Notes under the pieces: generated by a model
Seen by the model: the letters and a program-made list of their open reading frames with translations, nothing else
Told to the model about the DNA's origin: nothing
The model's database searches: none
Shown: piece by piece, positions 24,801 to 37,800 of the stretch
How positions within the stretch are numbered: position 1 is the first letter of the stretch
How the letters are laid out: every line of letters begins with the position of its first letter
Translations under genes and position numbers: made by a program
DNA from: Antilocapra americana
Lineage: Eukaryota > Chordata > Mammalia > Artiodactyla > Antilocapridae
Length of the DNA stretch: 64,000 nt
Reading direction: 5' to 3'
NCBI GenBank assembly: GCA_007570785.1
Contig: ML664157.1
Coordinates: 5,479,424 to 5,543,423 of the forward strand

Positions 24801-27800
24801 AGATATTACATATGGTTCTCTAAAACTTGAGTCAGTCTAAAGCTCTAAAACTGAGCTCAGTTACTCAATCATGTCTGACTCTTTGCGACCCAATGGATTG
24901 TAGCCCGAGGCTCCTTTGCCCATGGGATTTCCATGGAAGAATACTGGAGTTTTCCAGGCTAGAAAACTGGAGTGTGGGTAGCCATTTCCTACTCTAGGCG
25001 ATCTTCCGAACCCAGGGATTGAACCCAAGTCTCCTGCATCTTCTGCGTTGGCCTGTGGATTCTTTACCACTGCGTCACCTGGGAAGCCCAAAACGTGAGA
25101 ACCACTGTCAGTTATTCTTTCAGTGAAGACTGAACAACTATGGTGCTCCAAGATGAGAGAGATGAAAGACAGAGCTCCTACCCTTAAGGGGAAGTAGATA
25201 GACAATTACTGCGTCATGCTTCCCACGTGACACAGTGGTAAAAGAACCTGCCTGCTGTTGCAGGAGACGCAAAAGATGCAGGTTCGATCCCTGGGTTGGA
25301 AAGATCCCCTGGAAAAGGAAATGGAAAGCCACTCTGGTGTTCTTGTCTGAAGAGTTCCAAGGACAGAGGAGCCTGGTGGGCTACAGTCCAGTCCATGGGG
25401 TTGCAAAGAGTCGGAAATGACTAAATGGCTAACACACCATATTGTGAGATTTATGTGTCTTGGTACAGAATATTAGAGGACCCTGAGAAAGAGCCATCAT
25501 ACTCAGAGGAGGGATAGGTCATCAGCAGGATCCTCAGGGAAACTGACACATCATTTTGGATAAATAAGAGTTAGCCAGGAGGTAGGCCAAGTTTGGTACA
25601 GGCAAAGGGAGGTGTTTATGCAAAGGCAAAATGCAACTCTTCAGTAAAGCAGAGAGCCCTGAGTACCGATAGCCACACAGTTGTGGAGAGAGAAGACTCT
25701 AGAGTCAGGCAGCGCTGTCATTTCCAGTGATGACAACATCTGGAACCCATTTGGATACGTGGTCCTGGCACCCAGGAAAGAGCTGTAATGTCAAGACAGA
25801 TATTAGGAAACAATCAAAATACAGGTGGTAACTGAGCTGTGGTTTTGAATGAAGCCACCCATGGAAAAGTAGGAGCATTTACAAGTTATTCAAGATGACT
25901 TGAGCAGTTATTTCAGGGTCACTTTGGAGAAAAATATTTTCCGATTGGTATGGCAGAGAAAGGAACAAAAGGGATAGCACCAATTCATGTTAAAAAATAA
26001 GAAACTTTTAGTTTCAGAAAGAGAATAACATTTCCTCTCCTGAACTCAGTGGAGATAAGCTTGAATTGAAGGGCTTTATTTGTACCTGTTGGCACATGTT
26101 AATTCTGTAATAATATTACTTAACTACTTAGAGACTGCCTAATTAAGTACATGAAAGATAATTGTATTGAACCGAGTCCATACATGTTTGGATTGAAGTT
26201 AATTTGAGCCCAATTAGAGGTTGAATGTAATTTGACTCTTAAGTTTTGTTTTATCTTAAAAACAATAAATAGATTCCAAAGGTTTTTATTAGTACAGTAA
26301 TATCAAATTTGCAGTGTTTTTTCTTTTTTTTTTTTTGGCTTGGGGGGAAAAAAGAACATAAATGGAGAAAATGGCATTTATAGTAAAAATTACTGGGCTG
26401 TCTGGTGTCCCAGCCTCAACAGAGTGTCGTGTGGTATAACAGACAGTAGATCTGGACTTACAGGCCTGGAATGTAGCCTCTGCCCTCAATGATCTAGTAT
26501 CAGCCTAGACTCATTAGTTAACCCAACTGCTGTGTGCTAGAGTTCTTTAAGGTCCCCATGAGCCAGAATGTTCTCTGAATCTTTGTCCTAAGCAAGCTTG
26601 GCCTCCATAGCAGCAAAAGATCTGAGCATGTGGTCATAGCTCCTTATTTCGCCACAGGGTCTCCAGGTCTCCACGAAGCAGAAGGTGTCCCCATGGGATT
26701 TGTTTGAGGGTCAGAAGAACCCGGCTCCTCTGTCTTGGGCCTGGTTCGGGACTGTCCGAGTGGACCGGAAGGTGATCAAGTATGAGGAGCAACATCACCT
26801 CCTCCTGTATCACACGCACCCCACGCCCAAGCCCCGGAGTTACTTCCTCGAGCCTCTACCCCTGCCTCCCGAAGAGGAAGAGGAAGAGCCCACATCTCCC
26901 ATCTCTCAGGAACCTGAGAGGAAATCAGCTGAGCTGTCAGATCAGGGAAAAACCACAACAGATGAAGAGAAGAAGACAAAGGGAAGGAAGCGCAAGACAA
27001 AGTCCAGCTCAAGGGTTGACGTGAGTATGGGAAGTAGAGAGAGATCGTGGGGGCGTTAGCATCCCACAGAAGATTTACTAGTTCCTGAATTACATCCCTA
27101 AGAAACATTCCAAAGTGCAGTGTAAGCCGGTTTGTAAGTTATCAGATGGAAGGACTCAGGTGTAATTGACAGAACAGCACACAAACTTTTCACAAATAAC
27201 AGGATCATAGTTTCTGATTTTGCCTCTTCTATTTTTCATAACCTTGTTTAACTTTAGACTTTGCTTGTGAATAATATTTATTTACTATTTCACTGTTCAC
27301 AGTTTCTCAAATTTAGAACTTGAATTTTTTGACCTAATAAAATCTCATCCTTGTATGTATTTTTATTATGAGGCATATTGAAAATATTTTTTGTATTTTG
27401 AGCAGTTGATATCTATAGTAAATTAAAATAATAACTGTTTTCCTTAGGATCCTATCTAACATATCTAATAAGATGATTCTGAGGTTTCATTGTTTACTAT
27501 TTCATCTTACTCTCCTGTATATTTCTACTTCTTTACCATATTTTTAGATTTTATAAGAGAGAAAGTGAACATAATTTAAAGCAGTTTTACTTCTTATTTC
27601 CCTGATAGCCCTCCCTATCTAGAATAACCTTTTCTTGAAAATTCAGAAATCTATATTCACCTGAAAAATATTCCAGAGTGAATTTATGATGTTTTTCTAT
27701 AAAATTTAAGAGTTCTTATCATGCAGTAGAAGAAATACAGTTTGTTGACCTGTTTTCATGACTGCTTATTCTTATTGTCCACCTAAGTGAAAACCAAGAC

Positions 27801-30800
27801 ATTTTTTCTTAGCTGATGGCTTGGTGATTAGTATTATTCTAGAAATGACCACCCTCCCTTTTGGATCCCCACTTGAATATCAGTGCCCTCTTCTCATGGA
27901 GCCTTCTACAAATGTTTCTCTATTTTGAAAAAGATGCTTAATAGGATCCAGACTGTGACTTCTGCCAGTCTAGGTCTCTTAACCTGTTTATCCACATGGA
28001 TGGATTTTGGTTGTTTTCAGATGCCTTAAAAAACATCAAGCTCATCTCGTTCCCCAAGTGAGTCCTGGTCATGTCCTTTTCTCCCACACTTCTCCTGAAG
28101 TTGCCTCTTTTCAGTCATATATATTGCAGGGAACTGAGCTTTTATTTTTCCTTCATCCTTCATGGGTAGAGAAGGAGGAGCAGTGGGGAAGGCATTCAGG
28201 TGTGATCCTTAGAGTCTCTGCACCTACTCTGAGGAGGAGAAAGCCCTGAACAGGAGGTGTGGCAAAGGGGACAAGATGGGGTTGTGGAGTTGGGGAGTCT
28301 GCTTCTTTACAGTGCTTTCTTGAAAGCTGGAACTAAGACACTGTCTAGGCCAGAGACTAGTTTCAAAGTCCTGTGTGCATTTCTGGCTAATTCTCATCCA
28401 GGTCCAAGGTGTCAGGGAAGCCTTGTAAGATGAAATCATCGGGAGACTCAGCAACTGAGGATGCATTTTCTACTCTACGTGATGGTCAGCATTGGTGTTC
28501 TAAATGTACTTTTAGTATTTAAAAGACAGATTTCAGAAAAGATCCTTTTCCATCTTCCCCCACTGTTGTTGTTGTTCATTGCAGTTGTATCTTACTCTTT
28601 GCGACCCCATGGACTGTAGCATGCCAGGCTTCTGTCCTTCAGTATCTCCTGGAGTTTGTTCAAACTCAGGTCCACTGAGTTGGTGATGCCATCCAGCCAT
28701 CTCGTCCTCTGTTGTCTGCTTCTCCTCTTGCCCTCAATCTTTCCCAGCATCAGGGTGTTTTTCAGTGAGTTGGCTCTTCGCATCAGGTGGCCAAAGTATT
28801 GGAGCTTCAGCTTCAGCATCAGTCCTTCCAGTGAATATTCAGGGTGGATTTCCTTCAGGATTGACGGGTTTGATCTCCCCCACTGTAGCCAAGTCCATTT
28901 TAAGTCGAGCAAGAGCTCTAACTTTAAGGAGTGTTTTGCAGAGAATATATTGAGACTCTTGCCCTCTGTCTTCCACTTTATCAGAATAACCTTGTCTGCT
29001 GGGATAGGAGCTCTCTCAAATAAAGCAGCAGGAGGAATTTGCGTTAATCATCTATGTGATGTGTGGAGTAAGTAACTTTTGTCTTTAACTTTGTGTTGAA
29101 GGAGTACCCGCAGAGCAGCATGTACCGAGTGCCTCCCAACTACTCACCCATCTCCTCCCAGGTGATGCACCACCCGCAGTCCACCCTGTGGGGCTACAAC
29201 CTCATGGGTCAGCCCCAGCAGCCCAGCTTCTTCCTTCAGAACCAGTCTGTCACTCCAGGTAAGTGAGGACAGAGCGAAGTCAGGCGACTCCAAGATGGGA
29301 AGTAATAGCTTGGGGTTCTCTTCGCTCTTACTAAACTTGTATATTTCAGGGAGTGAGTGAGTGCTCAGGGGACGTTTCTGTAATTCTCTCCACTCAGTTT
29401 CTTCCTTCTTCTAAAAGAAGGTTTCAGTAACTAGTTTATATGCCACTTTTGGAATTTTCATCCAGTGTTAGAAGGAAATTAACCACTGATCCATATCTCA
29501 GGTGTAACATAAACCTGATAAAACTTATGCTATGAAAATTTCATTCACTTTTATCAGATATAATTCTTATCAACATGTTAAAAGATTAGACAGTATTTCA
29601 GTATCTTTTATTGTTTCCTCATGTTATGAATTTTAAACTGTTTATACCATGTAGAATCTCAGAAATTTGGTGTAGCAAATAGATTTAGATATCAGTAATA
29701 AAACCTTCCTAAATTACAGTAAATGTTAGTTTTGCTTTGATTTAAGCCCAAATAATCTTTATATCTAGAACACAGATTTTCTAAATTAAAAAAAAAACTC
29801 TTAGAAATGAATTTTTTCTCTAAAAGAAAGTTTACCTGTTTCTGCAAAACAGTTTCTTTTGAAATTTCAGTCTGCATTTTGTTAGGATGTGCCGCTCTTA
29901 ACATATAATATTTTTCCTCATTCTGTGTTATATTGTGATTTTTTAAATTGTAGTTTGAGTATTACATTTTGAAGCCTCAGGAAGAAACACTCTCCCAGAG
30001 CTTGCTCAAACTCATGTCCATTGAGTCATTGATGCCATCCAACCATCTCGTCCTCTCTCATTTCCTTCTCCTTCTCCCCTCAATCTTTCCCAACATCAGG
30101 GTCTTTTCCAATGGTTTGGCTCTTCACATCAGGTGGCCAAAGTATTGGAATTTCATCTTTAGCATCAGTCCTTCCAATGAATATTCAGGACTGATTTCCT
30201 TTAGGATGGACTGGTTGAATCTCTTTGCAGTCCAAGGGACTCTCAAGAGTCTTCTCCAACACCACAGTTCAAAAGCATCAATTCTTCAGTGATCAGCTTT
30301 CTTTATGGTCCAACTCTCACATCCACACATGACTACTGGAAAGATCATAGCCTTGACTAGACAGACTTTTGTTGGCAAAGTAATGTCTCTGCTTCTTAAT
30401 ATGCTGTCTAGGTTGGTCGTAACTTCTCTTCTAAGGAGTGAGCATCTTTTAATTTCATGGCCACAGTCACTATCTACAGTGATTTTGAAGCCCCGAAAAG
30501 TAAAGTCTCTCACCGTTTCCATTGTTTCCCCATCTATTTGCCATGAAGTGATGGGACCAGATGCCATGATCTTCGTTTTTTGAATGTTGAGTTTTAGGCC
30601 AGGTGTTTCACTCTCCTGTTTCATTTTCATCAAGATGCTCTCTAGTTCTTCACTTTCTCCCATAGGGTGGTGTCATCTGTGTATCTGAAGTTATTGATGT
30701 TTCTCCCTGCTATCTTGATACCAATTTGTGCTTCATCCAGACTGGCTGGGGCCTTAAAAGTAGGTTGTTTGGTGAGTGAATGTTGACTACAAAGAGCAAA

Positions 30801-31837
30801 CTTTTGTTGTTGTTCAGTCACTAAGTTGTGTCTGACTCTTTGTGACCCCATGAACTGCAGCATACCAGACTTACCTTTTATTCGCTATCTCCCAGTTTGC
30901 TCAGATTCATGTCCATTGTGTCAGTGATACTATCCAATCATCTCATCCTCTGCTGCCCCATTCTCCTGCCCTCAATGTTTCCCAGCATCAAGGTCTTTTC
31001 CAGTGAGTCGGCTCTTCACATCAGGTGGCCAAAGTATTAGAGCTTCAGCTTCAGTAGCAGTCCTTCCATTGAATATTCAGGGTTGATCTTCTTTAGGATT
31101 GACTGGTGTGATCTCCTTGCTAACCAAAGGACTCTCAAGAGTAAACTCTCAAGGCAGTAGTAAGTGTGGAAATAACACATGCTCATCCTGTCTTGACTTT
31201 CTCTCCTTACTTCCAAGGTCCTTATGAATTTAAGCATTTTTATACTTTTAGACATTGAAGTCAAACACAAGGACTGTCTCTAAACTGAAGGTTAATTATT
31301 TTATATAGGCACATACCCTTTCCCCTCAACCCCAGAACACTATAGAAGGTGTTCATAAGTAGGGAGACTTTAGGTATTAGGTAAGTCTTAATGTTTTATG
31401 ATGTATAAGAAAAAAATTTGAAGAAAACAGTTAACTATGGGGATTTTACATTTGTGAATTAATAGGTTTTCAAAAAGTTATGTATCCTGTGGAGTTGAAG
31501 AAGAGTTTATATAGTCTGCTTCCATTCATACATTTTCGTAAAATTTATTTTCGATTGCACTGGGTCTTTGTTGCTGCAGGGGGGCTTTCTCTAGTTCTGG
31601 TGAGTGGAGATACCCTCTTGTTGCGGAGCATGGGTTCTAGGGCAGGCAGACTTCAGTAGTTGTGGCACACAGACTCAGTGGTTGTGTTGCATGGGCTTAG
31701 TCATCCTCGGCATGTGGAATCTTCCCTGACCAGAGACTGAACCCTTGTCCCATGCATTGGCATGTGGATTCCTTACCACTGGACCACCAGGAAGTCCATT
31801 CGCACATTCTTAAAAATGCAAAACAGTGCTCTTCACA

Positions 31838-31868
<31 letters not shown>

Positions 31869-34800
31869 ATCTTTAGCAATCTCTCTCTTTTTCCTGTATA
31901 CCAAGCGGGATGGTAATGTTTATAAGCAAACATATGTGAATAATAAACACCATTTGGTGAGAGTTGAGAAAGTTATGTAAGAAAGTAGAGCAGAGTTCAG
32001 CATATTTGTTCTTATTTCTTTAGGTGATTCAGAGGTGTAGGATTATATGAAAGGAAAATTAAAAGAGAGTGGACCATAGTCTTATCTTGAAAAAGTATGT
32101 CGTGTAACTTTATATTTATTAGTGTACATTCAATTCTTGCTTCAACAAAAGTTACCTTGCCACATAACTCAAATTGACTTCTAACTTTTTTCCAAACATT
32201 CTTCAGATGCTGTTGGATGACTTCAGAAGCCATATTACTCATTTTGATTCTGAGTCTTTAAAAGAATGTAGGCCTTTCCAGTGATTAGTGTTAAAATGTT
32301 TGTTTCTATCATACCACGTGCTTTTAAAAAAGGTATAGCATTTGTAAGGTATTTATATAGAAGTTTTCTTACATACAGTAAAGGATACAAGCTATTTGAT
32401 GAGTTAAGGATTGGCAGCTATTTGAAACCAGCAAATCTCGTCATTTTTTTCCCTGTTAAAGGCATTTGACAGATTATATACACAAATGTGTTAAAGGTTT
32501 TCATTTGCCTTTTTTAGCCTCACTATAATTGACATTTCTTATTTATTTTAGTTATGCCCTTCAAAAAAGATGTGTTTTGTCTCTGGAATCATGGTATTTG
32601 AAGTTTCCAAGCATTTCAAGTTTTCGAAGTGTTGTCACGCCTCTCTACCACAAAACAGGCTGTGTTAAAAAATCTTAAATACCATGAAGTTCAAAAGGGT
32701 CTCCCTGCCTGGCTTAGCCTTCTTGACGAAATACACCACAAAAGGCAACACATCTTGTGAAAGTAACGTGTTCCCAGGCTTCCCAGGTGGACTAGTGGTA
32801 AAGGACCTGCCTGCCAGTGCAGTAGATGTAAGAGACGTGGGTTCAGTCCCTGGCTCGGGAAGATCCCTTGGAGGAGGGCATGTCACCTCACTCCAGCATT
32901 CTTGCCTGGAGGAGCCCGTGGACAGAGGAGCCCGCGGGCTCTAGTCCATAGGATCCCAGAGTTAGCCATGACTGAAGCGATTTAGCACAGCATAACACAG
33001 CATATTCTTGGGGGCCCTGCATGATTCTGAAATTGTGCCAAGGATTCCGCATCTCAGGTGTTTCACTTTACCAAGCAAAGTGGGCCCTCTGAGAAGTCAT
33101 TCAAATAGTATCATTCACTGGACATCGCCCTCCCCATTGTCTGGAGTTTATGCAATTCATAACTGATCTTTCATATTTGTAGAGGGTGGGGCAGTTCTCT
33201 ACATCCCAGTGTGCTCCTAAAAGGAGGCTCAGAACGTGAGATTTCTGTGTTTTGATAAAATCAGGAAGAGTTGCCTCCGCACGCACAGAAAGCCCTTCCT
33301 TCTGGTTGCTTTTGTAGGTGGCTCCCGGTTGGACCCCGCTGGCTCCTTCGTCCCCACCAACACCAAGCAAGCTCTGTCCAACATGCTGCAGCGGCGCTCG
33401 GGGGCCATGATGCAGCCACCCTCTCTGCACGCCATCACATCGCAGCAGCAGTTGATACAGATGAAGCTTCTGCAGCAGCAGCAGCAACAGCGGCTTCTCA
33501 GGCAAGCCCAGACCCGGCCTTTCCAACAGGTTTGTCCAGATCAGCAGTATCTTCTACATTTCATTAGTTCCTCTAGCAAGGGATGGGTGTGGGTGTGTGA
33601 CTGATTCTTCCTGCACGGGCATCCCTGATTAGCTGTGTAGGTGCATGTACATCTCTCTTGTACAGGTTTATGCATACTTCTCCCCTCCTTGTATTTTACC
33701 ATTATCATTGATCAAAAAAGAACTTGAAATGTCTTAAGCTGGTTAAAAGTATGCCTGAAAACAAAAAGAAGAGTTAATGATTTTCTGATCACTTAGAAGC
33801 GGCAAGACTTTTATCCTTGAGATGACCTTGTCTGAGCCCTCACTCCCTTTTATAATTATCATCATGCTCTGTGCTCCTTTGAGCTCTGCTTAAATGATTC
33901 ATTCATTATTTGCTGTATTACTTTGAGGTTGTATCTCCGAAGCACTGTTGTTCCTTAGGCTTTCTCCTAGAGTGTCCTGCATTGCCCTGACTCTGGCTAT
34001 ATACCTCACCAAAATCTATAGAAGGCAAAGAGTAGACTACAAGTAACAGTCAGGATATGGATATCTTTAATTATTGATTTGTATTATTTCTATTTTTATG
34101 CCCTATTTATTTTTTTCCTAATTTTTTTTTAACGTTCTGGATATAATAGTGATTGTTTAACAAAGCATTGGTGGAAGTCACACAAAACTTCTTGCAGACT
34201 CAAACTGCAAATCTGCACAGATACTAATGTAAAAAGAAGGAAGTGAGAATGTGACTTTTTCTTCTGGTTTCTGTATTCGTTTTGTGTTTTCCAAGTTTTC
34301 TTAGGAAAATTGCCCTTTGATGGTGCTAATGATAGCTGCTAACACTAAGAGAGCACTTCCTGTTTGCCCAAACACTTGTAAGCACTGCACTTTCTTGTGC
34401 TGAATATCTTGGATCTCACAGCAGTCCTAGGAGTCAGGTACTTTATGATCCACAAAGGCAGTAGCCAGTCTACAAGTACATCCTGCTCTGAGAACAACCA
34501 CAGGTTTTCAATTAGCAAGGAATTCCAATGCTTTTAAAAATAGTCTTTGTATCTGGAGTAACTGTCTAGGCATACCTCCATTGTACAACTTAGAGCACGT
34601 CCATTAGTCCAACTTAAATTCAGTCCACTTAGTGATTTGGGAGACGGGAGTGGTAGGGTTAGGTATGCAGTCTAAACAGAGAGCCACTGGAAAAAAAAAT
34701 CTTTTTTTTAACCCTTGTTTTAAGGACAAGAGAGAGCAATCTAGTTTGAACCACACAAGAATGTAAACAGCAGTCACAGTATGCTCATCTCCCCCGACCT

Positions 34801-37800
34801 CCCAGGGAGATCTGATTGTTCAGACTCCCTGGGTATTAGGAAAGAAGGACCCAAGTTGCTTCTTACACAGAAATGATGAGAATTTGATGAAAATATTTAA
34901 AAAGCCTTGGTATTTCTCTAAGCAGCAAGTTTGGAGTCATTCAAAACCTCAGTGGGATTTTAACTCTTTCTGAGGATGAACAAAAATAGTTACACCACTG
35001 TTTCCAATCCTCATGGAGAAAAAAATTTACTAGAAGCTGAATAATCACTCTACTAGAATGAATTCTAGTAGAATTTTTAAAGTAATAGAAGCCTAAGTAA
35101 AATTTACCTTCCAATAAGTATGTTTATCTTTTTCTTATCTACCTTTCTATCACAAGGTGTTATTTGACTTACTAATAGCCAACTTTCAAACTGTTACTGA
35201 TGAGTTCAGTTTTGAATTTCTCTAAGTGGTTCTTAACACTGGGGGAGAGCCCCGCCAGCCTGGTTATAGGTAAAACGTCTGTCCTCAAAAATTCACTTCC
35301 TGATATCAGCCATGAGAAGCAGTTTCCCCTGAAGCAAATGAATTTTTTTTAAAGGGAATTGAATAGAAAAATCTTCATGTATTCACAAATATCTTTGCAT
35401 ATTTGGAGGTAGATTTATGACCTAAAATGTACCTATAGGACCCCATTATTCACACCACTCAAAAATACCTGTTACTCTATTCTTTTATGGGCTTCTCAGG
35501 TGGTGCTAGTAGTAAAAAAAAAAAAAAATCCAGCTGCCAATGCAGGAGACTGAAGAGACACAGATTCTATCCCTGGGTCTGGAAGATCCCTTGGAGAAGG
35601 AAATGGCAACGCTTTCTAGTATTCTTGCCTGGAGAATCACATGGACAGAGGAGCCTGGCAGGCTACAGTCCATGGGGTCACACAGAGTCGACACAGCTGA
35701 AGCGACTTAGCATGGCATTCTTTTATACCATCTAAGGTTGTACAGCTTATACTAACAGGAATTAACTCATAATTTGTTAACTGATTCTTCTGTAGTAATT
35801 TTATCACATCTTAGACTTTTCTTTTCTCTTTTCTTTTTTCCCTTGAGAAGTTAGCAGTTATTTCTTCAAGTAGTAAAGGCTCAACTGCACAGCAGTGATT
35901 GTATTGGCATGCCTTATGTTTAGTTGTGCTTTGCTTTGTTGTGCTTCACAGATATTGCACTTACTACAAATCGAAGGTTTGTAGTAAGTACAGATTTACA
36001 ACCCTGCGTTGAGCAAGTCTCAGGACTGTTTTTCCAACAGCATTTGCTCGCTTTGTGTCTGTTACATTTTAGTAGTATTTGCAGTATTTCGACCTTTATT
36101 ATTATTGTATTTGTTATGGTGATCTGTGATCAGTGATCTTTGTTATTTCTGTGACTCTCTGGAGGCTCAGATGGTTATAACCTTTTAGCAATAAAGCATT
36201 TCTTAATTAAAATGTAGTTTTTAAAAGACACAGTGCTATCGCTCACTGAGTAGATTATGGTGTGGTTTATTTTTTAAGTTTTTATTGATTTAATGTTGAC
36301 TGCTCTGGGTTTTCGTTCCTGCACCTGGGCTTCCTCTCGCTGTAGCAAGCAGGGGCTGCTCTCAATTGTGGTCCTTGGGCTTCTCTGGTTGCAGAGCCTG
36401 GGCCCGAGAGTGTGCCGGCTTCAGTAGTTGTGGCTCATGGGCTTAGTTGCCCTGCAGCAAGTGGTATCTTCCTGGACCAGGGATCGAGCCTGTGTCCCCT
36501 GCATTGGCAAACGGATTCTTAACCACAGGACCACCAGGGAAGTCCTATATAAACAGAGAAATAAGAAAATTCAGATGACTCACTTTATCCAGGGGATCTT
36601 CCCAACCCGGGGATTGAACCCACGTCTCTTGGGTCTCCTGCATTGGCAGGCCAGTTTTTTACCACCAGTGCCACATACAAGGCCCTACTTTATCGCCACA
36701 TTTGCTCTATCGCTGTGATCTAAAACCAAACCCACAGTATCTTCAGGGTAGGCCTGTATGATAGTCATCTCTACTTCTTTCCTATGTTCTTTTTTAGCAA
36801 AAGCAGGCATTTTGTTTTTTTCCTACCTCACCATTCTTTAAGTGTTGGTTAATCAAGAGAAATAGCATTCTTTAGAGGAAGAGGAATGCATACATGATGC
36901 AGACACAGGGTGGAGCGGTCCTCCATAGAGCAGATGAGATTGTATGTAGCATTTCTAGAATGCCTGCACCGAGGAGGTTCTGAGGAAAATGTTAGCACCT
37001 TTCCTTTCTCCCAGTAGATCATAGATTAATATACATAGACTCTAGCTAAATATGATATTGTGGCAGAAAACAGATTGCCGTGTAATCTTTAAAAACTCAA
37101 GGTAGAATTATATGGAATATAAGTGATATTGATACATTGTTTTCGTAGTTTATTCTTGATGCAGTTAGCTGTTTTCTAGTAAGTGCTGACCTATGTGCTT
37201 CATAGTAAGAAAAGTTGACTCTGATTTTGGCAGCAACATTTTCTCAAGTTAAATGCATACACAAAATATGATTCTCTCTAGCTGTTTATAACTTGTGTTT
37301 TTTTCTTTCTCAGTTTTTGGCTTCTTTTAGAGAAGATGAAATAGGTATCCTTTTCCACTGTATCTTACCAATTTTTTAATTATAGGTATCCAATTTTTTA
37401 AATGTAACAAGCTTGATGGAGAGTTTCAAATTAGCTTTCAAAATTGATCTTGGTATTGTGACAGATCCTTTTATAAGACTAACCTGTTCCTCCAAACCCT
37501 GGATGTGACTGCTCCTTAGGCTGGTTGTACAATGACACCCTACCCCCCACCCGCTAGCTGACCCTCTCTTCTTAGCTCCAGCATTGGGTCTTTATAATAC
37601 TTTGTGTCATTTTATTTACTGAGCAGAGGGTAGAAATCTATGAGATGTTTATTGAATGAATTCATGTTTGAGCAGCTATTTCCAGAACCCTGAAACAAAT
37701 CTTTATTATTTCTTTTGACTGTGCTGAGTCTTCGTTGCTGCATGCAGGCTTTCTCCAGTTGCAGCGAGCTGAGGCTACTGTCTAGCTGCAGGGCACTGGC

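Larger units (their letters stand above)
24386..26657 (+). other. Intron w15, probable GC-AG type
   Basis: 2.3 kb beginning GCAAGA and ending GCCACAG. Holds a closely spaced inverted pair of Bov-tA SINEs (24856-25089 minus, 25217-25438 plus) and a probable MIR (26425-26560). 25440-26400 is purine-rich unique sequence with no recognised feature. Confidence 0.8.
29259..33317 (+). other. Intron w17
   Basis: 4.1 kb: two antisense BovB 3' fragments (about 29985-30775 and 30803-31143), an antisense CHR SINE (31535-31795), an (AC)14 microsatellite (31838-31865) and a Bov-tA (32778-33001). 31990-32770 and 33010-33300 show no recognised feature. Confidence 0.8.
35905..36757 (-). mobile_element. Tigger1-type DNA transposon remnant, interrupted
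   Basis: 'TTGTTGTGCTTCACAGATAT', 'ACCCTGCGTTGAGCAAGTCT', 'CCAACAGCATTTGCTCGCTT' and 'GGTGATCTGTGATCAGTGAT' follow Tigger1 in order. The far end (about 36665-36757, ...CAGTATCTTCAGGGTAGGCCTGTA) is the degraded terminal region. A CHR SINE and a Bov-tA piece split it. No transposase frame survives. Confidence 0.78.

Noticed and set aside
26776..27108. 110-codon minus-strand frame
   Set aside because: Shadow of exon w16, whose plus-strand frame matches MED12L.
30286..30663. 125-codon minus-strand frame
   Set aside because: BovB reverse-transcriptase fragment; neighbouring frames are broken and the element lacks its 5' part.
33101..33526. 141-codon minus-strand frame
   Set aside because: Shadow of the CAG-rich exon w18.
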